A stretch of DNA of 64,000 nucleotides. Origin: Rhizobium sp. 32-5/1 (GTDB taxonomy: Bacteria > Pseudomonadota > Alphaproteobacteria > Rhizobiales > Rhizobiaceae). Both the position numbers and the translations under genes were made by a program. The notes under the pieces are model-generated. The model saw nothing but the letters and a program-made list of their open reading frames with translations. It was not told the origin of the DNA and searched no databases. Shown here one piece after another: positions 15,697 through 25,925 of the stretch (within the stretch, counting starts at the first letter, position 1; each line of letters starts with the position of its first letter). The stretch lies in NCBI RefSeq assembly GCF_029537235.1, contig NZ_CP120638.1:3722501-3786500 (forward strand), read 5' to 3'.

Positions 15697-17151
15697 ATGA
15701 CGAACGAGATTGTGCAGCACGACGAGACAGAAGCACGCACCGATGGGGACAGCATGTCCGCCACGTGGGGAGAATTGCTGACACCCCGCAATCTGGCATC
15801 GACCGTGACCTTGTGCCTTGGTGTTGCCCTGTTTGCCTTCAATGAATTTTTCATCGCCACGGCCCTGCCGTCGGCTGTCCAGGATCTGGGCGGGACGGCG
15901 CTGCTCTCCTGGGCCTTCACGGTCTATCTCGTCTTCGCCATCATCGGCGGCATGATGGCGGCCCATCTGAAGCAGCGGTTCGGCGCGCGCCGGACGCTGC
16001 TTGCGGCGGCTTCGGTTTTCATCGTCGGCACGCTCATTGCGACCGTCGCCACGGAGATGCTGCATGTTCTCGTCGGGCGACTGTTGCAGGGCGCGGGCGA
16101 GGGCGTCGTTGCCGCTTTGTGTTATGCGCTGATCCCGGAACTTTTCCCTTCGCGCCTGGTGCCGAAGGTCTTTGGTGCTGAAGCGATCGTCTGGGCAACG
16201 GCAGCGTTTTCCGGTCCGCTCGTCGCCGGCGTCCTGACGGAGCACTGGTCCTGGCGGCTCGCATTTTTCGTCAGCCTTCCCGCTGCCGTCATCTTCATCA
16301 TCCTCGTGCTCTTCATCGTGCCGAAGGCGGCTCAGGCCAGCGCGTCGACATCCACCCTGCCGCTTTCACGGCTTGCCTTGGCGGGTGTCGGCATTCTCAT
16401 GATTTCGCTTGCCGGCACGGTCGATGCAGTTCTCCTGATGAGCCTGTTTCTTGCTGGTGCCATGGTCCTGCTTGCCGTCGTTGTCGGTCTCGACAGGCGG
16501 TCCGAAAATCCGATGTTGCCGCGCGCCGCCTTTTCGCTCGACAAGGCTTTGGGGGCAGGGCTCTGGGTGGTTCTTCTAATGCCACTGGCGCAGGCCGCCG
16601 CCGCCGTGTTCCTCATTTACAGCCTGCAGCATCTCTGGATGCTTTCACCCACCGTTGCCGGCGCGATCGGCGCGGGCATGGCTGTGTCCTGGAGCCTGAC
16701 CGCGATCGCGGTCGCGAGCCTGAAGTCTGCGGAGACCCGACATCTCGTCATGCAAGTGGGACCGGTGCTGGTCCTGATTGGTCTTTTCCTCGTGGCGCTT
16801 GCCATTGGCACCGATCAGCTCTGGCTGGTCATTCCTGCACAGGGCGCAATCGGAGCCGGCTTCGGAACGTCCTGGGGCACACTCAGCCAGTTGATGATGG
16901 ATGTCTCGAGCGACGAGGAGCGCGACCGGACATCGGCCATGCTGCCAACGCTCCAGTCTGCCGGCTACGCCATCGGCGCTGCATTTTTCGGGCTCGTCGC
17001 CAACACAATGGGTTTCGGCGAGGGCATCGGCGCAGAGGTGCTGCGTTCCGCGATGCTTGTCGTGTTTACCGGCAGCTGCCTTGTGGCCTCACTCTCGGCT
17101 ATGGCGGGTCTGCGCATGGCGCGGCTGGTTCGCATTGGGAAAGGACAATAG
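15697..17151 (+). CDS. MFS transporter, putative SoxR-controlled exporter
   Basis: A 484-residue MFS protein with ~12-14 TM segments beginning at TVTLCLGVALFAFNEFFIA; LSWAFTVYLVFAIIGGMMAAHL with QRFGARRTLLAA is the motif A region, and IPELFPSRLVPKVFG with a GPLVAGVLTEHWSWRLAF motif follows in TM5. ATG 15697 is preferred over ATG 15685: it has GGAG six bases upstream, and the predicted transcription start near 15678 would leave almost no leader for the earlier ATG. The promoter has SoxR-type geometry, so it is probably induced by redox-cycling compounds. It may export such compounds, but the substrate cannot be read from sequence. It converges on carB. Confidence 0.85.
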   Translation: MTNEIVQHDETEARTDGDSMSATWGELLTPRNLASTVTLCLGVALFAFNEFFIATALPSAVQDLGGTALLSWAFTVYLVFAIIGGMMAAHLKQRFGARRTLLAAASVFIVGTLIATVATEMLHVLVGRLLQGAGEGVVAALCYALIPELFPSRLVPKVFGAEAIVWATAAFSGPLVAGVLTEHWSWRLAFFVSLPAAVIFIILVLFIVPKAAQASASTSTLPLSRLALAGVGILMISLAGTVDAVLLMSLFLAGAMVLLAVVVGLDRRSENPMLPRAAFSLDKALGAGLWVVLLMPLAQAAAAVFLIYSLQHLWMLSPTVAGAIGAGMAVSWSLTAIAVASLKSAETRHLVMQVGPVLVLIGLFLVALAIGTDQLWLVIPAQGAIGAGFGTSWGTLSQLMMDVSSDEERDRTSAMLPTLQSAGYAIGAAFFGLVANTMGFGEGIGAEVLRSAMLVVFTGSCLVASLSAMAGLRMARLVRIGKGQ

Positions 17152-17159
17152 GCAGAAAA

Positions 17160-17184
17160 GGGACGCCCCAGCTTGAGGCGTCCC
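17160..17184. terminator. Shared terminator between the MFS gene and carB
   Basis: GGGACGCC / GGCGTCCC (17160-17167 with 17177-17184), loop 9 nt, flanked by AAAA on both sides so that each strand has a T run. It is placed between convergent stops at 17151 and 17192. Confidence 0.85.
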
Positions 17185-17191
17185 AAAAGCA

Positions 17192-20100
17192 TCACACCTT
17201 GAAATAGCTCTGCAGCGGGTGGACGTCGAGGCTACCGGCTTTCAGGGCCTGGATGGCCTGAGCGGCGGCTTCCGCGCCGGACATGGTGGTGTAGTACGGC
17301 ACCTTCTGCATCAGCGTCGCGCGGCGCAGGGACTTTGAGTCCGAGATCGCTTTCGAGCTGTCGGTCGTGTTGATGACCAGTTGCACCTGGCGGTTCCGGA
17401 TGGCGTCCTCGATGTGCGGGCGGCCTTCCAGCACCTTGTTGATCTTGATGGCGGTGATACCCTTTTCGGCCAGGAAGCGGGCGGTGCCGCCGGTCGCCAT
17501 GACCTTAAAGCCGCTCTCAACCAGAATTTTGATCGCCGGCAGCACGCGTTCCTTGTCTTCGTCGCGCACCGAGACAAACACTGTACCGTCACGCGGGAGA
17601 TCAACGCCGGCGCCCAGCTGCGCCTTGGCGAATGCCATCGCAAAGGTCTTGTCGAGGCCGATGACTTCGCCCGTCGAGCGCATTTCAGGGCCGAGCAGGA
17701 TATCGACGCCGGGGAAGCGGGCGAACGGGAAGACGGCTTCCTTGACGGCGATGTGCGGCAGGTTGCGCGGGTCGGGGCGCTTGCCGTAGGCGGCGATCGC
17801 CGCATCGAGCTTTTCGCCGGCCATGATGCGGGCGGCGATCTTGGCGATCGGCGCGCCGATGGTCTTGGCGACGAAGGGCACGGTGCGCGATGCGCGCGGG
17901 TTGACCTCCAGCACGTAGATCGTGCCGTCCTTGATGGCGAACTGAACGTTCATCAGGCCAACGACATTCAGCGCCTTGGCCATCGCCTTGGTCTGGCGTT
18001 CCAGTTCGTCGACGATCTCGTTCGACAGCGTGTTGACCGGCAGCGAGCAGGCACTGTCGCCCGAATGGATGCCGGCTTCCTCGATATGCTCCATGATGCC
18101 GGAGACGAAAACATCCGTGCCGTCGGAAATGGCATCGACGTCAACCTCGATGGCATTGGTGAGGTAGGTGTCGAACAGCAGCGGGTTCTTGCCGAGCAGC
18201 GTGTTGATCTGGCCGGTCTTGTCGTTCGGATAGCGCTGCTTGATGTCCTCGGGCACGAGACCCGGCACCGTATCGAGCAGGTAGCTCTGCAGCATGCCTT
18301 CCGAATGGATGATCTGCATGGCGCGGCCGCCGAGCACATAGGACGGGCGCACGACCAGGGGAAGCCGATTTCCGAGGCGACGAGACGGGCCTGCTCGACG
18401 GAGTAGGCGATGCCGTTGTTCGGCTGGTTGAGGTCGAGCTTCATCAACAGCTTCTGGAAGCGGTCGCGGTCTTCGGCGAGATCGATCATATCAGGCGCGG
18501 TGCCGAGGATCGGGATGCCGTTCTTTTCCAGCGCTTCGGCCAGCTTCAGCGGCGTCTGGCCGCCGAACTGGACGATGACGCCGTGCAGCGTGCCGTTTTC
18601 CTGCTCGGCGCGCAGAACCTCGATCACGTCTTCGGCCGTCAGCGGCTCGAAATAGAGACGATCCGACGTGTCGTAGTCGGTCGAGACGGTTTCCGGGTTG
18701 CAGTTGATCATGATCGCCTCGAAGCCGGCGTCGCGCAGCGCAAAGGCGGCGTGGCAGCAGCAATAGTCGAACTCGATGCCCTGGCCGATTCGGTTCGGAC
18801 CGCCGCCGAGGATCACGACCTTCTTGCGATCGGAAATCTGCGCTTCCGAGCGTGCAACGCCATCAAACGGCGTCTCGTAGGTCGAATACATATAGGCGGT
18901 CGGGGAGGCGAATTCGGCAGCGCAGGTGTCGATGCGCTTGAAGACGGGGCGCACATTCAGGCTGTTGCGCAGTTCGGCGACTTCCTTCGGACGCTTGCCC
19001 GAAAGCGTGGCAAGACGTGCATCCGAAAAGCCCATGCCCTTCAGCATGCGCAGGTTTTCCGGATCTGTCGGCAAGCCGTGCTCGCGCACGCGTGCTTCCA
19101 TATCGACGATTGCCTTCAACTGGGCGATGAACCAGGGATCGATCTTGCAGCCGTCGTGAACGTCAGCTTCCGACATGCCCATGCGCAGGGCCTGGGCGAC
19201 CATACGCAGCCGGTCGGGGGTCGGCGTGCCGATCGCGGCGCGGATGGCATTGTGGTTGTCGCCGGTTGCTTCAAGGCCGGGGATCTCGATTTCGTCGAGA
19301 CCGGTCAGGCCGGTTTCAAGGCCACGCAGCGCCTTTTGCAGCGATTCGGCAAAGGTGCGGCCGATCGCCATGACTTCCCCGACCGACTTCATCGCTGTCG
19401 TCAGCGTCGTGCCGGCGCCCGGGAATTTCTCGAAGGCAAAGCGCGGGATCTTGGTGACGACATAGTCGATCGACGGTTCGAACGAGGCTGGCGTTGCACC
19501 GCCAGTAATGTCGTTGTCGAGTTCGTCGAGCGTGTAGCCGACGGCGAGCTTGGCGGCGACCTTGGCGATGGGGAAGCCGGTTGCCTTCGAAGCGAGCGCA
19601 GACGAGCGCGACACGCGCGGGTTCATCTCGATGACGACAAGGCGGCCATTTTCCGGATTGACGGCGAACTGTACGTTCGAGCCGCCGGTCTCCACGCCGA
19701 TCTCGCGCAGCACCGCGATCGAGGCGTTGCGCATGATCTGGTATTCCTTGTCGGTCAGCGTCAGCGCTGGTGCGACGGTGATTGAGTCGCCGGTGTGCAC
19801 GCCCATCGGGTCGATGTTCTCGATCGAGCAGATGATGATGCAGTTGTCCGCGGTGTCGCGAACCACTTCCATCTCGTACTCCTTCCAGCCGAGAACCGAT
19901 TCCTCGATCAGCACTTCGGTGGTCGGCGAGGCATCGAGGCCGGAATTGACGATCTCGAAGAATTCCGAACGATTATACGCAATGCCGCCGCCGGTGCCGC
20001 CCATGGTGAAGGACGGGCGGATGATGGCGGGCAGGCCGATCTGGTCGAGCGCCTGCGCGCCGATCGCCATGGCATGGCTCATGTAGCGCTGCTTGCGGTC

Positions 20101-20682
20101 AGTCTCGCCCAGGTTCCAGGTGTTTTCGAGATCGTCCAGCGCCTTGTCGAGGTCGGCGCCTGATAGAGATGCTTTCAGTTTGTCGCGCTCGGCCACATGC
20201 AGCTTGCGGTCGTGATCCTTGATATCGGTGGCGTTTGCCAGCAGCGATTTCGGTGTTTCGAGCCCGATGCGCGCCATGGCTTCACGGAACAGCGCCCGGT
20301 CTTCCGCCATGTCGATGGCAGCGGGCTTGGCGCCGATCATCTCGACATTGTAACGGTCGAGGACACCCATGCGCTTCAAGGAGAGCGCCGTGTTCAGTGC
20401 CGTCTGGCCGCCCATGGTTGGCAGAAGCGCGTCAGGGCGCTCCTTGGCGATGATCTTGGCCACGACTTCCGGCGTGATCGGCTCGACATAGGTCGCATCT
20501 GCGAGATCCGGGTCGGTCATGATGGTTGCCGGGTTGGAATTGACCAGGATGACCCGGTATCCCTCTTCCTTCAGTGCCTTGCAGGCCTGTGTGCCGGAAT
20601 AGTCGAATTCGCAGGCCTGGCCGATGACAATCGGTCCTGCACCGATGATGAGGATCGATTTGATGTCTTGGCGCTTTGGCAT
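17192..20682 (-). CDS. carB: Carbamoyl-phosphate synthase large subunit (suspected one-base deletion)
   Basis: Starts [20 protein letters not shown]. Two ATP-grasp synthetase halves are visible ([20 protein letters not shown] with [20 protein letters not shown], and its repeat [20 protein letters not shown] with [20 protein letters not shown]) and a C-terminal MGS-like allosteric domain ([20 protein letters not shown]). The enzyme makes carbamoyl phosphate for arginine and pyrimidines with CarA. The frame breaks at a G run at 18358-18361; one added base turns GFPWSC into the expected [14 protein letters not shown]. Restored length is 1163 residues, normal for the family. As an essential-type gene in a live genome, this break is best explained as a sequence error. 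Confidence 0.95.
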
Positions 20683-20898
20683 GATCTCTATCCGCTTTTC
20701 CGGCTGCGCGAAAAACCGGCCCGGATGAAGTTCACCGGCCGGCTGCGCAGAAATGGTCTTTCGAGGCTAGAAGCGGCTTATAGGGAAATGTGGGCCCAAG
20801 CGGAACCCCGAAAATTCCGGAATCGACAGGAAAATCGGTGGTGTTTTTCATAGGCTATAGGTAGCGCGCAAGGCTGTCTCAGCGCCGGTCTTATCACG

Positions 20899-21621
20899 CT
20901 ATTCGAAATCGCATGGCCATTCCGGCGGATTGACCAGGCCAGAGGGCAGTTTCGTGGACTTGTCGCCGCAGGCAAGGTTGACCTGCGACTGCTCCAGCCC
21001 CTCCGCCGCCGACAGGTCCATGCCTTCGATTCGCGTCAGGAACAGGAAGGCGTGGTCGAAGCCGAGCGGCCCTTCGAACGTGGCTTCGCTGAGTTGCGCG
21101 CGCGACAGGTTGGCGAAAGAAAACTTGACCCCGGTCAGGTTCGCCTTGCTGAAATTGGCGCGGCCAAGCTCGGCTTTTTCGAAGCTGACGCCGGTCAGGT
21201 CGGCGCCGGTGAAGTCGGCGCGCTGCAGTTCTGCGCCGGCAAAGGTCGCGCCGGCGGCAGTGATGTTGGCAAAGCTGCTGCGATAGGCCTCGACCTTGGT
21301 GAAATTCGCCTTTTCGGCCTTCGAGCCATTCAGCCAGCTGCGCAGCAGGGTCGCCTTTTCAAAGTTCGCCGCATTGAAGTTGGAACTGGTCAGGTCGGTC
21401 ATGGCGAAATCCGTGCTGAACAGATTGGCGCCCTGAAGGTCGCTGTATTGCAGCATGAGGTTCTTTTTGCTGCATTCGGCCCAGTCGAGGCCGGGAGCGG
21501 CCACAGCTGCGCAGTCCGCGGCCTTTGCGGGATAGGCAGGCAGGGTCGCAGCCGCGAAAGTGCCGGCCGCCGCCATAAGAATCGAGACCGATACCGGCCG
21601 CCTCAATGCAAAAATGTCCAT
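20899..21621 (-). CDS. Secreted pentapeptide-repeat protein
   Basis: A 240-residue protein with an N-terminal signal peptide (SILMAAAGTFAAATLPAYPA, cleavage near AKAADC) and a pentapeptide-repeat right-handed beta-helix over residues ~60-190, with repeats such as LQGANLFSTDF, FNAANFEKATL, LQRADFTGADL, LGRANFSKANL and LSRAQLSEATF in the A(D/N)LxX pattern. Two cysteines near the mature N-terminus and two at the C-terminus could form disulfides in the periplasm. Start ATG 21619-21621 has a strong GGAGGAC ribosome site; upstream in-frame codons are not supported. Function is unknown; it stands alone between carB and the alcohol dehydrogenase gene. Confidence 0.85.
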   Translation of the reverse strand: MDIFALRRPVSVSILMAAAGTFAAATLPAYPAKAADCAAVAAPGLDWAECSKKNLMLQYSDLQGANLFSTDFAMTDLTSSNFNAANFEKATLLRSWLNGSKAEKANFTKVEAYRSSFANITAAGATFAGAELQRADFTGADLTGVSFEKAELGRANFSKANLTGVKFSFANLSRAQLSEATFEGPLGFDHAFLFLTRIEGMDLSAAEGLEQSQVNLACGDKSTKLPSGLVNPPEWPCDFE

Positions 21622-21766
21622 CCCGGTCCTCCGACTTCGCCGCCGCCCCGCCATAACGGGATAGCGGTTAACATTCGAAATGATTCTTACACCGCTTGTG
21701 TTCCAATAAAAAGAACCGACGCCTTCAACAGGGCGTGACGTGCGTGCTCTCGGGACTGTCTTTCGC

Positions 21767-22797
21767 TCATGCGGCTCCGCCTGGAATGACCAGAACCTTG
21801 ACTTCACCGGGTGCTGCCGGCCGGCTGATGACGTCAGGCGCTTCTTCCAGTGAAATCCGTCTCGAAATCAGCTTGTCGATCTCGATGGCGCCGGACGCGA
21901 CCAGATCTGCGGCGCGGCGGTGCGTGAAGGGATTGATGAAGGAGCCGAGCACCCGCAATTCGCGAAACAAAATGTCGAAGGGTTCGATCTCGACTTTTTC
22001 GCCCTGCGGCAGAACGCCGAGAATGACGACGGTGCCGCCGGCCTTTGCGAGGCGTGTCGATTGCTGCACGGTTTCTGCCACGCCGGCGCATTCCAGAACG
22101 ACATCGACGCCGCCGGGAACCAGCCCGTTCGGCCCAGCGATCTGCTCGATCACGTCGCCGGCGGAAGGATCGACCGTGGCCGTCGCGCCGATCTCTTCGG
22201 CCAGCGTCCGGCGCGATTGCTGCCGCGTCGAGAGGATGACGGTGGTGGCGCCCGCAAGCCGTGCGAGTTGCACAGTCAACAGCCCGATGACCCCGCCGCC
22301 GAGCACCACGACCGACGAGCCGGCCTTGATCTGCGCCATATCTATGCCATGCAGGCAGCAGGCCAGCGGCTCGCAGAAGGCGCCGTGTACGGGGTCAAGC
22401 GTCAGCGGGATTTCGAAGGCCTGCTTCTGCGGCACGATGACATAGTCCGCGAATCCACCATCGCGGCTGATGCCGATGGCTTTCAGGTTGCGGCAGAGAT
22501 TGACCCGGCCTGCCAGGCATTGCGGGCAGCGTCCGCAGGAAATATTGGGGTCGCCGGTGATGCGGCTGCCGAGCGAAAAGCTCTTAACATCGCTGCCCAT
22601 CGCTTCGACAATGCCGCAGAACTCGTGCCCCAGCGTCAGCGGCGGTACGGAGGGAACTCGCCGTGCAGCAGATGCCGATCGGTCCCGCAGATGCCGCACG
22701 CTTCGACACGCACGAGAAGATCGTCCGGCCCGGGCACGGGCGTTTCCACCTCGCGGACGAAGATCTCGCCGATGGATTCGAGCCGCACTGCCTTCAT
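21767..22797 (-). CDS. Zinc-dependent alcohol/polyol dehydrogenase (suspected one-base deletion)
   Basis: MDR-family protein starting MKAVRLESIGEIFVREVETP (GGAGG ribosome site). The catalytic zinc motif CGICGTDRHLLHGEFP is followed by a frame break at a G run at 22652-22654; adding one base joins it to SVPPLTLGHEFCGIVEAMGS. Structural-zinc cysteines are in CGRCPQCLAGRVNLC and the Rossmann motif is VVVLGGGVIGLLTVQLARL. Restored length is ~343 residues. This class includes sorbitol, threonine and L-idonate dehydrogenases; the substrate cannot be decided. It is a single gene without a visible operon. Confidence 0.87.
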
Positions 22798-22993
22798 AGT
22801 GTCGTTCCTCCCAAAACAATGTTCACCAGTCTGGCATGGTCGTCCCTCCGCTGCCAATGGTCTTTCCAGTTGAGCCTAAACGCATGAAGCGTTTTCTTCC
22901 GTTTGATCTTGGACAAAATCGCTTCTCGCGCGTTATATGATGGCAAACAACAAGGTGCGTGCCGGAGAGGCAGGCAAGACCGGGAGATCGTTC

Positions 22994-23932
22994 ATGGAAT
23001 GGAAAGGCCGCCGCCAGTCAGGCAATGTCGAGGACCAGCGCGGAGCGAGCCGCGGCGGGCTGGGTGGCAATCCCTTCGGACGGGGCGGCTTCCGGCTTCC
23101 CACGGGTGGCGGGCCGGGCCGGGCCGGCGGCGGAATGAGCATCGGCACGATCGTCGTCCTGGTGGTGATCTATTTCGGCCTTAAGATGATGGGTATCGAT
23201 TTGTTGCAGCTGATGGACGGCGGCTCAATGTCTGGTCCGTCGAGCAGCTACGAACAGAGCGATGGTTCACAGGCGCCGCAGGGTACGGCGCAGGAGGAAG
23301 AAACCAAGGCCTTCATGTCGACGGTGCTGGCGGAAACGGAAGACACATGGAACGGCATCTTCCAGGCTGAAGGCGAAACTTACGAGGAACCGAAGCTCGT
23401 GCTTTTCCGTGACGGCATCAACTCGGCCTGCGGCATGGCATCCTCGGCGACCGGGCCTTTCTACTGCCCGGGCGACCGCAAGGTCTATCTCGACATGCAG
23501 TTCTTCGACGAACTGGCCCAGAAGTTCGATGCGACGGGCGACTTTGCCCAGGCATACGTGCTGGCCCATGAAGTCGGCCATCACGTCCAGAACCTGATCG
23601 GCGTTCTGCCGAAGTTCAACCAGGCCCGGCAATCAATGAGCGAGGCCGATGCCAACGCCATGTCCGTGCGCGTCGAGCTTCAGGCCGATTGTTTTGCCGG
23701 CATCTGGGGAAAATATACCGAGCAGAAGGGCCTCCTTGATCAAGGGGACGTCGAGGAAGCCCTGAACGCGGCGACCCAGATCGGCGACGACACGCTCCAG
23801 AAGCGCACGCAGGGCTATGTCGTTCCGGAAAGCTTCAACCACGGCACGTCCGCACAGCGCTCGAAGTGGTTCAAGCGCGGCTACGACAGCGGCAAGATGT
23901 CGGCTTGTGATACATTCAAAGGCAATATCTGA
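22994..23932 (+). CDS. Neutral zinc metallopeptidase, YpfJ/KPN_02809 family
   Basis: A 312-residue membrane-anchored protein. After a Gly/Arg-rich cytoplasmic N-terminus (GLGGNPFGRGGFRLPTGGG) one TM helix follows (MSIGTIVVLVVIYFGLKMM, ~residues 48-66), then a periplasmic domain with the zinc-protease motif HEVGHHVQNLIG (His, Glu, His) and a downstream acidic helix ELQADCFAGIWG that should supply the third ligand. Four cysteines fit disulfides. ATG 22994 (MEWKGRRQSGN) has a GGGAGA ribosome site and matches family N-termini. The family is widespread; its targets are not known to me. Confidence 0.9.
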   Translation: MEWKGRRQSGNVEDQRGASRGGLGGNPFGRGGFRLPTGGGPGRAGGGMSIGTIVVLVVIYFGLKMMGIDLLQLMDGGSMSGPSSSYEQSDGSQAPQGTAQEEETKAFMSTVLAETEDTWNGIFQAEGETYEEPKLVLFRDGINSACGMASSATGPFYCPGDRKVYLDMQFFDELAQKFDATGDFAQAYVLAHEVGHHVQNLIGVLPKFNQARQSMSEADANAMSVRVELQADCFAGIWGKYTEQKGLLDQGDVEEALNAATQIGDDTLQKRTQGYVVPESFNHGTSAQRSKWFKRGYDSGKMSACDTFKGNI

Positions 23933-24086
23933 CAGCGCAGTACCGTTGATCCGCCTGTCAAATTTACGTGTACGGCCCGTTGCGCCATCGTAAATCCCGG
24001 CGGCCGGCCTACATCAGACTTCACGATCACATCCTGTCGGAGCGGCGATTTTTCTTCGCGCCGACAGGACCATGAAGGAGAAAACA

Positions 24087-24422
24087 ATGCGTCGGTCCAT
24101 TAATTTCGCCCTTGCCGCGGCGGCTTTATCCCTTTCCATTCCCCTCTCGGCCAGCGCCGACGAGCCTGTCGGCAATATCCTCTTCGGCCGTCCGCTCGAG
24201 CCGGGCATCAATGTCGTCTGGCTGAATACGGATTCGCAGAACGACCAGCGGGCACCGGTCATCTACCGCAACCCTTCGCCCGAGACCCGCGCCAATGCGC
24301 AATCCGAGGTGATGTCCAATCCGACGCTGCGCGATTTCATCGAACGTCGCCACATCCAGCCGCACAACGTGCTGGCGATCGAGACGGCGGCCAATGGCGG
24401 CAAGGTCCTATTTGCCCGATAG
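24087..24422 (+). CDS. Small secreted protein, paralogue A of a three-member family
   Basis: A 111-residue protein with a clear signal peptide (FALAAAALSLSIPLSASA, cleavage before DEPVG). The mature part carries a C-terminal module YRNPSPETRANAQSEVM ... TAANGGKVLF shared with the next gene and with the gene at 36153. AAGGAG lies just ahead of ATG 24087. It probably acts in the periplasm or outside. No domain name comes to mind; the conserved NPS...T..AQ and TA.nGGKV signatures define the family. It is followed 34 bp later by paralogue B. Confidence 0.82.
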   Translation: MRRSINFALAAAALSLSIPLSASADEPVGNILFGRPLEPGINVVWLNTDSQNDQRAPVIYRNPSPETRANAQSEVMSNPTLRDFIERRHIQPHNVLAIETAANGGKVLFAR

Positions 24423-24456
24423 GGTGCGATACCTCCCCGATTCTGGAGAAGCAGTC

Positions 24457-24761
24457 ATGAAAAAACACTTAGCCTGGCGGTGGCCGCCGTCGCGTTGTCG
24501 CTCGGTGCCATTCCCGCGTACGCCCAGTCCGTACCGGGGGTGACGATCATCCGGCTCAGCCAGTATTCCGATATTATCGACTATCCGCAGATCCCGTCGA
24601 TCTATCGCAACCCATCGGCCCGGACGCGAGCCAAGGCGCAGGAGGAAATCCGCGCGACGCCGGCCATCCGGCAACTTCTCGAGCGTCGCGGGATCGCCTT
24701 TGGGCGCGTCAATGCTGTCCAGACGGCCCTGAACGGCGGCAAGGTCGTCTACGTCGATTGA
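24457..24761 (+). CDS. Small secreted protein, paralogue B (suspected one-base deletion)
   Basis: ATG 24457 with GGAGAA upstream opens a frame that, as written, loses the signal peptide after three lysines. Adding one A to the run at 24460-24465 gives KKTLSLAVAAVALSLGAIPA with cleavage after YAQ, then a mature domain VPGVTIIRLSQYSD and the family module IYRNPSARTRAKAQEEI ... TALNGGKVVYVD. The restored protein has ~101 residues. It is in tandem with paralogue A and probably co-transcribed. The break sits in an A homopolymer at the start of the gene and is likely a sequence error. Confidence 0.75.
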
Positions 24762-24799
24762 TGGCGATCCCCGCGCGCGGATCGCCGAAACCTTTCCGG

Positions 24800-25795
24800 T
24801 TATTTCTCGCTGTCCATATGGGCGAGCATCGCTTCCGGATAACGCCCGCCGGCGGCGGCATCCTTCGGCACTGCCCGTTCGATGGCGGAGAGATCATCGG
24901 CTGTCAGCGTGACGGCCTGCGAGCCGAGCGCCTCTGCCAGGCGGTCGGGCCGGCGGGCGCCGATGACAGGTATGATATCCGCGCCCTTTGCTGCCACCCA
25001 GGCGATGGCGATCTGCGCAACTGACGCACCCTTTTCCTCGGCAATGACGCGCAGGGCCTCAACCAGTGACAGGTTGCGGTCGAGATTTTCCGCCTGGAAG
25101 CGCGGTCCGTGGGAGCGGAAATCGCTCTTCTCGGTTCCCTGGCCCTTCTTCCAGTGGCCGCTGATGAGCCCCCGTGATAGCACACCATAGGCGGTGACGC
25201 CGATGCTGAGATCGCGGCACGCGGGCAGGATCGCATCCTCGATTCCCCGCGAGATTAGCGAATATTCGATCTGCAGGTCGACGATCGGATGAACGGCCGC
25301 TGCACGGCGGATCGTCTCTGCGCCGACTTCCGACAGCCCGATATGGCGGACATAACCGGCCTTGATCATGTCCGCGATAGCGCCGACGGTCTCTTCGATC
25401 GGCACATTGGGGTCGAGACGGGCAGGGCGGTAGATGTCGATATAATCGACGCCGAGGCGCTGCAGCGAATAGGCGATGAAATTCTTCAGGGCCGCCGGGC
25501 GATTGTCGATGCCGTTGAAACCACCGTCGCGGTCGCGCAGCGCGCCCGTCTTAACGCTGAGGATGATCCTGTCGCGATCGATACCCTTCAGGGCTTCGCC
25601 GATCAGCATTTCATTGTGGCCCATGCCGTAGAAATCGCCGGTATCGAGCAGGTTGATGCCGGCATCAAGCGCGGCATGGATGGTGGCGATGCCGGTCGCC
25701 CGATCCGACGGGCCGTACATGCCGGACATGCCCATGCAGCCGAGGCTGAGTGTCGAGACCATGGGGCCGGTCTTGCCGAGTTGAACCTGTTTCAT
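24800..25795 (-). CDS. Aldo/keto reductase lacking the usual catalytic histidine
   Basis: A 331-residue AKR starting MKQVQLGKTGPMVSTLSLGC with AAGGAG ahead of it. TIM-barrel landmarks are DTGDFYGMGHNEMLIGEALK (catalytic Asp and Tyr), IILSVKTGALRD (Lys), and the NADPH-binding end QIAIAWVAAKGADIIPVIGA. At the position of the catalytic histidine (usual form Y.QHR) this protein has YIDIYRPARLDPNVP, with Ala instead of His. Several proteobacterial AKRs share this form, so it may use a different mechanism or substrate. It diverges from the LysR gene at 25926, which may control it. Confidence 0.87.
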   Translation of the reverse strand: MKQVQLGKTGPMVSTLSLGCMGMSGMYGPSDRATGIATIHAALDAGINLLDTGDFYGMGHNEMLIGEALKGIDRDRIILSVKTGALRDRDGGFNGIDNRPAALKNFIAYSLQRLGVDYIDIYRPARLDPNVPIEETVGAIADMIKAGYVRHIGLSEVGAETIRRAAAVHPIVDLQIEYSLISRGIEDAILPACRDLSIGVTAYGVLSRGLISGHWKKGQGTEKSDFRSHGPRFQAENLDRNLSLVEALRVIAEEKGASVAQIAIAWVAAKGADIIPVIGARRPDRLAEALGSQAVTLTADDLSAIERAVPKDAAAGGRYPEAMLAHMDSEK

Positions 25796-25925
25796 TGTGC
25801 TTCTCCTTGTTTCCCGCCGCGAAGGGGCTTGGGCTGCGACGGCCTGTTCCGGAGACTGTTTTACGCGCAAGTGTTTTGTGCGATAATCCATCTCGACATG
25901 AACGGGTTGTTTGGAAATAAGAACA

